64,000 bases of DNA, taken from the NCBI RefSeq assembly GCF_013618625.1, contig NZ_JABRWO010000006.1, positions 62,001 through 126,000 of the forward strand. Reading direction: 5' to 3'. Made by a program: the position numbers and the translations under genes. The notes under the pieces are model-generated. The model ran no database searches, had not been told where the DNA came from, and was given only the letters and a program-made list of their open reading frames with translations. Positions 43,353 through 51,895 of this stretch are shown here, one piece after another (the stretch's first letter is position 1; each line of letters opens with the position of its first letter). This DNA is from Bremerella alba. Lineage in GTDB: Bacteria; Planctomycetota; Planctomycetia; Pirellulales; Pirellulaceae.

Positions 43353-44843
43353 ATGAAGTATCAATCACTCTTACTCATGGCTTCGTTGCTTGCCGTTACC
43401 CAGGTGCAGGCCTACGAATGGACGATCGACAGCGCGGACGATTGGAAACAGAATATCGAATCGTCCGAAGGGGCCATCGTCGCTGAAGGCTCGGTTTCGC
43501 CCAAAGCAATGACAGCGACCATCACAACTAAAGTTCACGTATCGAATGAGAAGCGTTCCGCTAAGTCGTTCACTTTAACGCAGTCGCCTATCTGGCAGAA
43601 CTGGAATCCGATTGAAAATCTTGGTCCAGTTAATCTCGCCGACGCGCCAGTACTGCTTACGGTCGGACCGAATAATTACTGGATGTTCGGGCGTTATGGC
43701 AACAGGAAGAACCAGAACTCAAAGTTTCAACCGGAAGTAGTAACGCTGGAAGGGTTCGACATTCCGCTGCAAAGCACGCCATTCCCCAATCAGTTTAATG
43801 CATCTGGAGGCCTGAAGCCTGGCAAAGGTGGGTATCACGCTTGGCAGAGTCGTGACATGAAAAATTGGGTCCATCATGGCCCTGTTACGGAAGGATTCTC
43901 GAAGTGGGTTACTAGCGCCGAATGGGTCGACGGCAAGGCATTGATCTACTACGACTTTCCAAATGACCAAGATCCTCATGTTTATGTGGATGAAGACCTG
44001 TTTGACGGTAAGCCGGGCAAGAACATGGGCATTGCCGTCCGCGATCCGTCGCATGGTTCGGATGCTGGCTTCATTCGCGACCTTGAAGGCAATATGCATG
44101 TCATTATCGAGGATTGGAGTCCGATTAATGCCAGCAAGTGTTCGTGGGATTCGCCTCTAGCCGGTCACGCAGTGAGCCCGAATGGAATTGACGGATTCGA
44201 ATTTCGTCAACCTCCAGTTGATATGCGTACGACTCCAACCGGAGAAACCGCCACTTACAAACACCCTCACTGGGCCAAGGAAGATCCGAAGAATTACAAA
44301 ACAAACGTTGCCGAATACAACGTACATGAGCCAGAGCAGGAAGCTTATGGCGACTGGGCAGAGATCTGTATCGGTGGTCAGTACTACCTCTTTGGTGATT
44401 ACGATCCTGTTGGCGGACATCAAATGAGCGTCGGCTGGTTCACATCCTCTTCCATTGACAAGCCGTTCAAATGGTGCGATCACATCGGGAACGGGCATCC
44501 CGATCCGGACGTAGCGTTTGCTGAGGGCCAATTCTATCTCGCAACCCAGCAAAAGACCGACTTCGTCAGTCCAGGGCCATGGGTAGAAACCGTCGAAGCT
44601 CGTGTCGGAGTCGATACCGATAAAGATGGCAAGAGCGACCAGTGGACCGATTGGACCGAGCTTAAAGAAAGTTATGACTACATTCCGGGTTTCTCGAAGC
44701 AAATCGCCAGAACACCAGCGCAGCTGGATCTTTCACCGCTACCTGCAGGCTACGGATTTCAAGTCGAACTGCGGCTGACAGATTCGACCGAGAATAAATC
44801 GAAACCGATCATCGAAAGCATGTCAGTGACATTTGCCGAGTAG
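43353..44843 (+). CDS. Secreted protein of beta-propeller glycosidase type (possible GH43/GH117-like)
   Basis: This 496-residue protein has a signal peptide (1-20). The body shows five-bladed propeller-like repeats (APVLLTVGPNNYWMFGRYGN, GGYHAWQSRDMKNWVHHGPV, WAEICIGGQYYLFGDYDP). The order of acidic sites resembles the GH43/GH117 class. I cannot name the exact family or be sure of catalysis. It follows the esterase gene by 68 bases, and the whole run suggests exo-enzymatic handling of a decorated glycan. Confidence 0.62.
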   Translation: MKYQSLLLMASLLAVTQVQAYEWTIDSADDWKQNIESSEGAIVAEGSVSPKAMTATITTKVHVSNEKRSAKSFTLTQSPIWQNWNPIENLGPVNLADAPVLLTVGPNNYWMFGRYGNRKNQNSKFQPEVVTLEGFDIPLQSTPFPNQFNASGGLKPGKGGYHAWQSRDMKNWVHHGPVTEGFSKWVTSAEWVDGKALIYYDFPNDQDPHVYVDEDLFDGKPGKNMGIAVRDPSHGSDAGFIRDLEGNMHVIIEDWSPINASKCSWDSPLAGHAVSPNGIDGFEFRQPPVDMRTTPTGETATYKHPHWAKEDPKNYKTNVAEYNVHEPEQEAYGDWAEICIGGQYYLFGDYDPVGGHQMSVGWFTSSSIDKPFKWCDHIGNGHPDPDVAFAEGQFYLATQQKTDFVSPGPWVETVEARVGVDTDKDGKSDQWTDWTELKESYDYIPGFSKQIARTPAQLDLSPLPAGYGFQVELRLTDSTENKSKPIIESMSVTFAE

Positions 44844-45096
44844 GCTTGTCATGTTACTCCAAATATTGAGAAAGACCCACTTCGCTCTGCTGGCGGTTGC
44901 CGGCAGAAGAGGCCTCAAGCAATTCAAATTGAAAGAAATCGGTTCGCTTACTGGCTGGCAGGCGGAGATCCCTTCGTTCGCCCGGTCCTTCGGAATCGTT
45001 ACGACCTCGAACCAGAGCCAGCCCAACGCCGTCGTTTCAGATGCGAGACAGGCGATGAATCGTATCGGTAAAGCAATTTGGTTGGAAACGCGATGT
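44844..45096. other. Left flank of the IS remnant, no gene recognised
   Basis: The region holds short open frames on both strands without recognised motifs. It does not encode the missing N-terminal half of the sulfatase whose tail lies on the other side of the IS. I cannot say what it is. Confidence 0.5.
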
Positions 45097-45179
45097 TGAC
45101 CTGCAACCCAAAAACTGACCCAATGCAAGTGAGAAATTTAGAGTAAAATCTGGCCATCATTTTCGAGGAGATGATGACC

Positions 45180-45446
45180 ATGAAGAAGTCGAAATTTACG
45201 GATCAGCAGATCGCGTTCGCGCTGAAGCAGGCAGAGACAGGGACGCCGGTCGATGAGGTCTGCCGTAAGCTGGGTGTCAGCCAGCAGACCTTCTATCGCT
45301 GGAAGAAGAAGTTCGCCGGACTGGGCGTGGAGGAACTGCGGCGTTTGAAGCAGTTGGAAGAAGAGAACAAGCGTTTGAAGTCGCTGGTTGCGGACCTGAG
45401 CTTAGATAAGCAGATCTTGCAGGACGTGCTGTCAAAAAAGCTTTGA
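45180..45446 (+). CDS. IS3-family transposase OrfA
   Basis: This 88-residue protein has a helix-turn-helix (FTDQQIAFALKQAETGTPVDEVCRKLGVSQQTFYRWKKKF) and a C-terminal leucine-zipper-like helix (LKQLEEENKRLKSLVADLSLDKQIL), as in IS407-like OrfA. GAGGAG lies 9 bases before ATG 45180; the earlier ATGs at 45171 and 45174 are too close to it. OrfA binds the IS ends. It overlaps the OrfB frame, as is usual for programmed frameshifting in this family, but OrfB is broken. Confidence 0.9.
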   Translation: MKKSKFTDQQIAFALKQAETGTPVDEVCRKLGVSQQTFYRWKKKFAGLGVEELRRLKQLEEENKRLKSLVADLSLDKQILQDVLSKKL

Positions 45447-46063
45447 AGCCTGCTCGCCTTCGGGAATGCGTGGAGGGTGCCAAGCGATGCTATCGAGTCA
45501 GCGAGGGTTGGGAGGTGAACGGGAAGCGAATCTATCGTCTTTACCGCTAGGAGCAGTTGAGTTTATGCAGGAAAACGCCGAAGCGTCGAGTCAGCTGTCG
45601 AGCGCGTGTCGATCGGCCGGAAGCTTCTCGCATTAACGACTGCTGGGCTATGGATTTCATGTCCGACGAGTTGTTCGACGGCCGTGCCATTCGGCTGTTA
45701 ACGATAGTCGATCACTTTACTCGTGAGAGTCTGGCGATGGAGCGAACGCTGCCCAAAACGATCCGCGTCGACAACGGTCCCGAGTTTACGTCGAAGGCAC
45801 TGGATCAATGGGCCTACGCGAACCAGGTCGTGCTCGACTTCAGTCGGCCTGGAAAGCCAACGGATAACGCCTTCATCGAATCATTCAACGGCAGCGTGAG
45901 GGCCGAGTGCCTGAACGAAAATTGGTTCTTGTCACTGGAGGACGCCCAAGAGAAGATAGAATCTTGGCGTCGTGACTACAACGAACACCGCCCACACAGC
46001 GCCCTGGGCAACCTGGCCCCCAGGGAATTCGCTTCATCTGGCCAGGCTAGCCTGGCCAGATGA
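45443..46063 (+). pseudogene. IS3-family transposase OrfB, with stop codon and internal deletions
   Basis: The frame reads LKPARLREC, then jumps at once to VEGAKRCYRVSEGWEVNGKRIYRLYR, having lost about 50 residues. A TAG at 45548-45550 interrupts it. The DDE catalytic region ([53 protein letters not shown]) is recognisable, but a second gap of about 25 residues lies between ESLAMERT and [13 protein letters not shown]. This is not an active transposase. Confidence 0.9.
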
Positions 46064-46065
46064 AG
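46032..46065. repeat. 34-base perfect palindrome at the end of OrfB
   Basis: CTTCATCTGGCCAGG (46032-46046), CTAG, and CCTGGCCAGATGAAG (46051-46065) form a perfect 34-base palindrome that overlaps the OrfB stop codon. It could act as a bidirectional transcription terminator at the IS end. The next bases (ATTCTGGATTTTCTCC) are T-rich. Confidence 0.9.
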
Positions 46066-46113
46066 ATTCTGGATTTTCTCCTTTAGATTGGTACAGAAAA
46101 GGGAAGCAGGTCA

Positions 46114-46390
46114 CCTGAGTTGTCTGACGCCGCAACATAAGTATACGTATTGGTGGTACTCCGAAGGCAGCATCGAGCCAGTCGAGGAACTGTTCGACAC
46201 TAAAAACGATCCACACGAGATGACGAACCTGGCGGGAAAAACCAACAGCGAGGCAGTCCTGTCAGACATGCGGAAACGCTACGATCAAGAGCTGGCAAAG
46301 TGGAAGAGTCAGGCCGTGGACTATAATGACTACCAACGTTACGGAACTCTGTTCAGTCGTGCCCTGCCCTCTTCGGACGCTTCGAAGTAA
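46114..46390 (+). pseudogene. C-terminal remnant of a second sulfatase
   Basis: Right after the IS end, the frame reads HKYTYWWYSEGSIEPVEELFDTKNDPHEMTNLAGK, the C-terminal domain common to secreted sulfatases. It ends at 46390. The 5' part is not found on either side of the IS. This suggests that IS activity or a later deletion removed the N-terminal catalytic half. Confidence 0.85.
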
Positions 46391-46450
46391 GCGGTTCTTC
46401 TCGCGTTGGAGAAGGCAAATTGGGATGAATACCCGAGCCTCAGCGTTGTC

Positions 46451-47509
46451 TCACTTTTCCTGACGAACAACGCGAAAACCAATATAGCTGAACGCATCAT
46501 GAGCTTCGGCAAACGCACGCACCGACGATCGGCATTGCAGAGGCGCAACGTACCATGAGCCCCCGCGTAGCGAACGCCAATCTCCATGTTGATGCTTGGG
46601 CGTATCCTCAGGGCCTTGTGGATTGACGATTGGTTCTGGTTTGGTTCGTGAACCGTTTTGACGAGCCTGGGTAAGCATATCGTCGTAATAGCGGTCGGAA
46701 TACTTGTCGTGACACCATTCCCATACATTGCCATGCGTATCGTAAATGCCCCATGCATTGGCTCGGAATGACTTGGCCGGTGCAGTAAACACGAAGCCAT
46801 CCCCGGTCGCCAGTTCCAGACCCACCGTGCGCTGGCGTAGAACGTCTTCTGGGTGCAGCGCATACAAACTTGCATCGGCCACGTTGCCCACCTCGTAAAC
46901 GCTATCGGGCTTGTCGCCGCTGAAGTAAGAACTGCGTGTGCCGGCGCGACAAGCGTATTCCCACTCGGCTTCGGTAGGTAAGCGGTATGTCACTCCTTCT
47001 TGCTCACTAAGCCATCGACAAAATGCCTGGGCGTCGTGCCAACTGATGCAGGTTACCGGATGCTTGTCGGATTGTTCAAAGCCAGGGTTTCGCCAATTAG
47101 CGCCTTGGATCAGTGAGAATCGATTGAGCGGATCTTCTGCGTTTGGCCGAAACCCCCAGGCCTCGCCTGTCTTTTCTGCGTCGGTTTGGTAGCCTGTGGC
47201 CTCTACAAAGACGCGAAACTGCGAAACGGTAACCTCCGTTTCACCAATCGAAAAGTCCCGGGGTAGCCGTACTGGAAAAGAGGGCCTTTCGACGTAGTCA
47301 TGGATCTCGCGCTGATAGGCGCTCCCTTTATGCTCCAGCTTCAAGCGGTGCTCGTCGAGCATGCCCATCTCGAATTCGCCTTGCGAAAGAGGGACCATTG
47401 TCATGCCAATGGAGTTGTGTGATGCCACTGTCTCTTTGCCATGCAAACACGCAAGCCAGCTAACGACTTGTAGGAGGATGAAGCTAACGACTAATGCTCG
47501 ATTTGCCAT
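46451..47509 (-). CDS. Formylglycine-generating-enzyme-like secreted protein (SUMF1 family)
   Basis: This 352-residue protein has a signal peptide (1-24) and the FGE-sulfatase domain (MTMVPLSQGEFEMGMLDE, ETEVTVSQFRVFVEATGYQT, RLPTEAEWEYACRAGT, GNVWEWCHDKYS, LRGGSWY). FGE turns the sulfatase cysteine into formylglycine, but most bacterial members of the wider family have unknown roles. The active-site pair of cysteines of true FGE is not clear. The start abuts the stop of the DUF1552 gene, with no base between them, so it belongs to that operon. Confidence 0.88.
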   Translation of the reverse strand: MANRALVVSFILLQVVSWLACLHGKETVASHNSIGMTMVPLSQGEFEMGMLDEHRLKLEHKGSAYQREIHDYVERPSFPVRLPRDFSIGETEVTVSQFRVFVEATGYQTDAEKTGEAWGFRPNAEDPLNRFSLIQGANWRNPGFEQSDKHPVTCISWHDAQAFCRWLSEQEGVTYRLPTEAEWEYACRAGTRSSYFSGDKPDSVYEVGNVADASLYALHPEDVLRQRTVGLELATGDGFVFTAPAKSFRANAWGIYDTHGNVWEWCHDKYSDRYYDDMLTQARQNGSRTKPEPIVNPQGPEDTPKHQHGDWRSLRGGSWYVAPLQCRSSVRAFAEAHDAFSYIGFRVVRQEK

Positions 47510-48862
47510 TTAACTAACCAACGCTTGAACAGGGCCTGTGCTATCTTGAAACAGATTTCCGACGTCGACGCCAACCCGGTCTAGCATTGTGTGCCACACA
47601 GATGCAAGCGGGATCTCGGAGGTTAGCTTTAGATGGCCGTGATGCTTGATGCCTAGCGCGGACCCTCCGCTAACGATCGTCGGCAAGTCGTTCTTGCTAT
47701 GCTCGAAACCCATGCCGCTAGATAACCCCAGTACCGTTCGATCGAGAAGTGTTCCGTCCGCTTCCTGGATCGACGCCAGGCGATCCAGGAAGTAGGCCCA
47801 GTGGTTCATATAAATTGCATCGACGCGAGCTAACTCCTCCAGGCTTTGCGGGTCATTGCCGTGATGCGACAGCGCGTGATACCCCTTGGATACGTTGAAC
47901 TCAGGATAAACTCCTCCGGCGAGTTCTTTTCGCACGACGTACGATATAACTCGCGTCGAGTCGGTTTGAAATGCCAACGCAATCAGATCGTACATCAACT
48001 TGGCATAGTCGTCGTATAGATATTCGCCGTTTCCTTCGGGGCCTGCCATTTTACTCTGGTAAGTTCCGTGAAGGTCATCCGTTTCCACGGGCGGTTTCGG
48101 CGTGTCGGCCCATTCGACTCTACGAGCCAGCGACTTTTCAAGCTCTCGAACCGAAGTGTAGTATTGATCCAATTGCTCGCGGTCGGTCTTGCCAAGACTG
48201 CTTGCTAATTGCTTAGCATCATCTCGAACAAGATCGAGAATGGAATGACGGCGGCGAAACTCGTTCTTTTCCTCTGCTTTTTGCGTTTGTGTGTCAGGTC
48301 GAAAGAGTTTGTCAAAAAGCACTTTTGGGTCGTTCTCGGCTGCCAGTGGCACGCCCTGTTCGTTCCAGGAGATCGTCGCGAGTGCCTGGCTTCCGTAATT
48401 TGTTCCGCGATCGACCGACAACTGAAGCGATGAGAAGCGGGTATCGGAACCAATCGTTTGTGCGGCAAGCTGGTCGGGGCTTTGCCGTTGCCGTTCCCCT
48501 TTCGCGATGGAAGTACTGAAAGGGTATGCACCGTCATGGCCTCCGCCCTCTTTAAGGAACGTTCCGTTGATTGCCGTAAATTGTCCGCGGTGTTTATCAA
48601 GCGGCTTCAAGATACGTGAGGCCTGGTAATCAAGTCCCTGCTGATCTGGCCAGAACTGACGCATGTTCATGCCTGTCCCGAGGTAAAACATGCCCATGCG
48701 CGCAGGTGCTTTCGGCATGGGTGCCGCTAGCACGCTCGATGGCATCATCGCTTCGAGGTAAGGAAGTGCCATGACGACTCCAGTTCCTCGCAGGAACGTG
48801 CGGCGCGAAATCCAAGTCTTCTTGGGGCTGGGCATTAGGATTCCATCCTGTGAATTGGGCAT
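47510..48862 (-). CDS. DUF1552 protein with Tat-type leader
   Basis: This 450-residue protein starts with a twin-arginine motif (SRRTFLRGTGVVMALPYLEAMMP), so it is probably exported folded. The rest is the DUF1552 domain (GMFYLGTGMNMRQFWP, SDTRFSSLQLSVDRGTNYG, LDQYYTSVRELEKSLARRVEW, LIALAFQTDSTRVISYVV). The function is unknown. Genes of this type stand next to DUF1592-type heme protein genes in planctomycetes, as here: DUF1592 ends 3 bases upstream of it. Confidence 0.92.
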   Translation of the reverse strand: MPNSQDGILMPSPKKTWISRRTFLRGTGVVMALPYLEAMMPSSVLAAPMPKAPARMGMFYLGTGMNMRQFWPDQQGLDYQASRILKPLDKHRGQFTAINGTFLKEGGGHDGAYPFSTSIAKGERQRQSPDQLAAQTIGSDTRFSSLQLSVDRGTNYGSQALATISWNEQGVPLAAENDPKVLFDKLFRPDTQTQKAEEKNEFRRRHSILDLVRDDAKQLASSLGKTDREQLDQYYTSVRELEKSLARRVEWADTPKPPVETDDLHGTYQSKMAGPEGNGEYLYDDYAKLMYDLIALAFQTDSTRVISYVVRKELAGGVYPEFNVSKGYHALSHHGNDPQSLEELARVDAIYMNHWAYFLDRLASIQEADGTLLDRTVLGLSSGMGFEHSKNDLPTIVSGGSALGIKHHGHLKLTSEIPLASVWHTMLDRVGVDVGNLFQDSTGPVQALVS

Positions 48863-48865
48863 GAG

Positions 48866-51430
48866 TTACTTTGTATGAAACGCCTGGCTGGCAACGACAC
48901 CATGAATCAAGGATGAGAGCGTGTAGTTGCTGTTCCGCATCTGTTCGGCAAGTCGATCTACCAAAGGACGGTCGGTGGGTTCGATGGGGCGACCCAAAGC
49001 ATAGGTCAGCATCTTTTCTGCCAAGCCATGGGCGAATCGATCCTTTTGGTCGAGCAATAGGAGTCTGAATTCAACGAAGTCCTCGAATGGCTTTCCATTG
49101 GGAAGTACCCCAGAGGCGTCAATCGGTGGCGTATTTCGACTGCGAAAGTCTTCCCCATCCTGATGTGTTCGCCATGCGCCGATCGCGTTGAAGCTTTCCA
49201 GGGCCAATCCATAGGAGTCGATCGTCCGGTGACAGGCAGCACACGAGGGAATCTGTTGGTGCTGTATTAGTCGCTCGCGAACCGTTAGCTTCTCTCCCTT
49301 GATATTGGGTTCGACTTCACCGGCATTTGGTGGTGGCGGATTCGGAGGATCATTGAATAGCACGTCCCGCACATAGACGCCGCGATTAACCGGTTTCGTG
49401 CGGTTTCCATCTGAGCCTCGCATGGCGACGCCGGCCATGGCCAGGAGACCACCACGAGGGGAGTCTTCAGGCAGGTTCACGCGTCGGAACTCGTTTCCTT
49501 TGATGCCGTCGATTCCGTAGAACCTCGCCAGCCGCTCATTGAGCATGGTCCAGTCGGCGTTGAAGAACGACAAAGCGGATTCATCTTGGTGGAGGACTTC
49601 ACTGAAGAAGGCGATCACTTCCCCAACCATCGCTTCTCCTAGCTCGTCATCATACTCCTTATACAATCGGGTATCGGGCATAAAGTTGCGAAACTCGTCG
49701 GTCTTTAACCATTGGGCTCCGAAACCCAGCACGAAACCGTGACTCTTTGGGTTGGCCAGCATTCGGTCGACTTGAGCCGAAAGGATGCCTGGCTGACGAA
49801 GTTGCCCACTTGCAGCGAGCCGAAACAGTTCTTCGTCAGGCATACTAGACCATAGGAAATAGCTCAGCCGCGAGGCAAGCTCCCAGTCATCTAAGGGACG
49901 CTTCTGATCGGTTGAAGAGGGTTCGATAATATATAGAAACTTAGGGGAACACAGGATAGAAATGAGCCCGGTACGGACGGCATTGTGATAGGTCTCGCCA
50001 GCGGCCAACTCTGAAAGACAAAGGGTTACAACCTTCTCGATCTCTTCCTGGGTAACCGGCCGCCGGAATGCCTGGGGTAGGAACTGCGCAAAGATTTCTC
50101 GCAGGTAATCTTCATTTTCGGTAGCGTCATCACCTTGAAAGAAGAGCGTTTCGTGGCTTTTAGGTGGCCACTGATCGTACAGCGGGCCTTCACATTCCAA
50201 CCAATCGACGACCAGCTTGCGTAGTTTGCTGGTGTCAGCTGCATCTGGATTTGGCTTTCCCCAGGTTAAATTCTCTAATTGCTGACGCGATTGAAGTCGC
50301 ATCACTTTCTCGTAATCTTTGGACGTTCCGGCCTGCTGCTGTTGTCTACGAATCTCGTTTCCTGCACGGCTTGTGATTTGAAAGCCGGTCTGGTTCACGA
50401 TCGAAACGTTGTATTCACCACATTTCGGATCGCGAGGGACGACAATCTCGTAAATCTTCGGCTCATCAGTCACTTCCGTTTCCAGCAGCAGTTGCTGATC
50501 GGCACTCGGATGCCCCTGCCGTAGACGCATGATGACTGGCTTGCCGTCGGCACCACGCTGGCCCCACGCACGGACGCGTATACGATACATGCCGTTGACG
50601 GGTATTTCGTCCCGGGTCCCGGGATACTTCATCACGCCAAACGACCGCGTTGAGCCTTGCATCAAGACGATTGCCTTTTCCTGACATTCGATACCTGGTG
50701 TTGCGCATAGGTAATCGATTGCCCGATTCTCGGCGATATCCTCCATTTCCAGTCGTATCGTCTCGGTTGCGAACGGGGGTGGTCCATCCACGATCGCCTT
50801 GTTAGCAACGCCTAGGGCAACCTCAAAGTACTTATCTAACAGAGACGGATCGAGCATGAGTGCGACAGAAACTTTGTCAAAACCTTCTGCGGTTCCATCG
50901 GGCGGAAGAACGCTCTCAGGGCTTTCGCCAGGTAAGAATCTGAGATGCAGGAGATCGCGCACCGTGTTGGTATATTCGGCACGATTCATCCGACGCAAGA
51001 TAACGCGTCCCTCGTTGCCAAAGCTATTGCGTTCGGCTTTTCGCAACTCGGCGGCGATCCAGTGGGTGACCTCGGCAAGTTCGGCTGTAGTCGGCGAAGG
51101 GGAATTGTCTGGGGGCATTTCTCCCAGGTTCATCTTGTCCATTACCTCGATCCATGAACTAGCCGAGGTCGATTTGTTGAAGTCTTCTTCGAGCGTATCG
51201 AGTCGTAGATCTGACTCTTGAGTTTCAGGACCGTGGCAATCAAAACAATAGGTCTTGAGGAAAGGACGGATTTTCTTCGAGGAACGATGGGCTTGGTCCG
51301 GTGACCCAGGTGTTTGGGCCTGAAGCAAATTGATAAACATCATTGCCACAATGAATGACATTGCGACAGGAAGCCATGCGGTCGTCCGCGTTGGGGAAGG
51401 AAGAGGAAGGATCATTCCGAAGACCTGCAT
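48866..51430 (-). CDS. DUF1592-type cytochrome c protein
   Basis: This 854-residue protein has an N-terminal hydrophobic signal or anchor (about 18-38). Then come a heme motif C62-F-D-C65-H66, a carbohydrate-binding-like beta region (about 230-330), and the DUF1592/DUF1588/DUF1585 domains (NTVRDLLHLRF, FRRPVTQEEIEKVV, SRLSYFLWSSMPDEEL). A second CxxCH (SCAACH) lies near the C-terminus. The role is not known; an extracytoplasmic redox role linked to glycan or other polymer breakdown has been proposed for such proteins. It heads a three-gene operon with the DUF1552 and FGE-like genes. A start at 51415 is also possible. Confidence 0.92.
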   Translation of the reverse strand: MQVFGMILPLPSPTRTTAWLPVAMSFIVAMMFINLLQAQTPGSPDQAHRSSKKIRPFLKTYCFDCHGPETQESDLRLDTLEEDFNKSTSASSWIEVMDKMNLGEMPPDNSPSPTTAELAEVTHWIAAELRKAERNSFGNEGRVILRRMNRAEYTNTVRDLLHLRFLPGESPESVLPPDGTAEGFDKVSVALMLDPSLLDKYFEVALGVANKAIVDGPPPFATETIRLEMEDIAENRAIDYLCATPGIECQEKAIVLMQGSTRSFGVMKYPGTRDEIPVNGMYRIRVRAWGQRGADGKPVIMRLRQGHPSADQQLLLETEVTDEPKIYEIVVPRDPKCGEYNVSIVNQTGFQITSRAGNEIRRQQQQAGTSKDYEKVMRLQSRQQLENLTWGKPNPDAADTSKLRKLVVDWLECEGPLYDQWPPKSHETLFFQGDDATENEDYLREIFAQFLPQAFRRPVTQEEIEKVVTLCLSELAAGETYHNAVRTGLISILCSPKFLYIIEPSSTDQKRPLDDWELASRLSYFLWSSMPDEELFRLAASGQLRQPGILSAQVDRMLANPKSHGFVLGFGAQWLKTDEFRNFMPDTRLYKEYDDELGEAMVGEVIAFFSEVLHQDESALSFFNADWTMLNERLARFYGIDGIKGNEFRRVNLPEDSPRGGLLAMAGVAMRGSDGNRTKPVNRGVYVRDVLFNDPPNPPPPNAGEVEPNIKGEKLTVRERLIQHQQIPSCAACHRTIDSYGLALESFNAIGAWRTHQDGEDFRSRNTPPIDASGVLPNGKPFEDFVEFRLLLLDQKDRFAHGLAEKMLTYALGRPIEPTDRPLVDRLAEQMRNSNYTLSSLIHGVVASQAFHTK

Positions 51431-51895
51431 CGTGTGGGGTTGCCGGAGACCGATATTGTTGATGGGATGAGAGTAGGAGTCGATCTAGCAGTACTGACCT
51501 ATGATCCAAGCTAACAAATGGTTTCAGTTTCTTGAAATCAAATAGGGTATTCGCGGATCGGCATGAGGCGTTGAAATGTCGATGCGGCCCGTAAACTCAA
51601 TTCCTGAAAAAGCGAAGAAGACTCCCCTTAGTCATTCTGGTGCAAGAGAATACGCAGGAAACTAAAAATCCTGACACTTCGATTCATAATTTGACACGAT
51701 TTGGGAATTAAACTTAGACAAAGGCTTAACCATCCCAAGAGTGATTGCAATCTGAGGAGCCAATGTCACAAAAATTGCGCAAAATGATAAAGGCCCCAAT
51801 AGGTTTTCGGACTATCTTAGATATGACAATGCCAGCTTAGGTACCCTTAATTTCTCGATAACACTGACCGAAATTAACTCGCTAGAGTCTCTTTG
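51431..51895. other. Divergent intergenic region, about 465 bases
   Basis: This spacer separates the minus-strand DUF1592 gene from the plus-strand amidohydrolase gene. A TTGACA (51691-51696) with TAGACA 18 bases later (51715-51720) is a possible plus-strand promoter. No RNA gene or protein-like frame is supported. Confidence 0.5.
51691..51720 (+). promoter_or_regulatory. Possible sigma-70-like promoter upstream of amidohydrolase gene
   Basis: TTGACA matches the -35 consensus exactly. The -10 candidate TAGACA is 18 bases further on and differs at two positions from TATAAT. It is 176 bases upstream of the start codon. It is a pattern match only. Confidence 0.3.

Larger units (their letters stand above)
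45097..46113 (+). mobile_element. Degenerate IS3-family element (IS407-like group)
   Basis: The left end TGACCTGC (45097-45104) and right end GCAGGTCA (46106-46113) form a terminal inverted repeat; beyond the outer 8 bases matching is partial. Between them lie an OrfA transposase gene and a broken OrfB gene. The flanking bases do not form a direct repeat (GATGT on the left, CCTGA on the right), so no target duplication is seen. The element is inactive because OrfB has a stop and two deletions. Confidence 0.85.

Noticed and set aside
45092-46118. Target-site duplication around the IS3 remnant
   Set aside because: The flanks GATGT and CCTGA do not match at any length of 3-5 bases, so no duplication is claimed.
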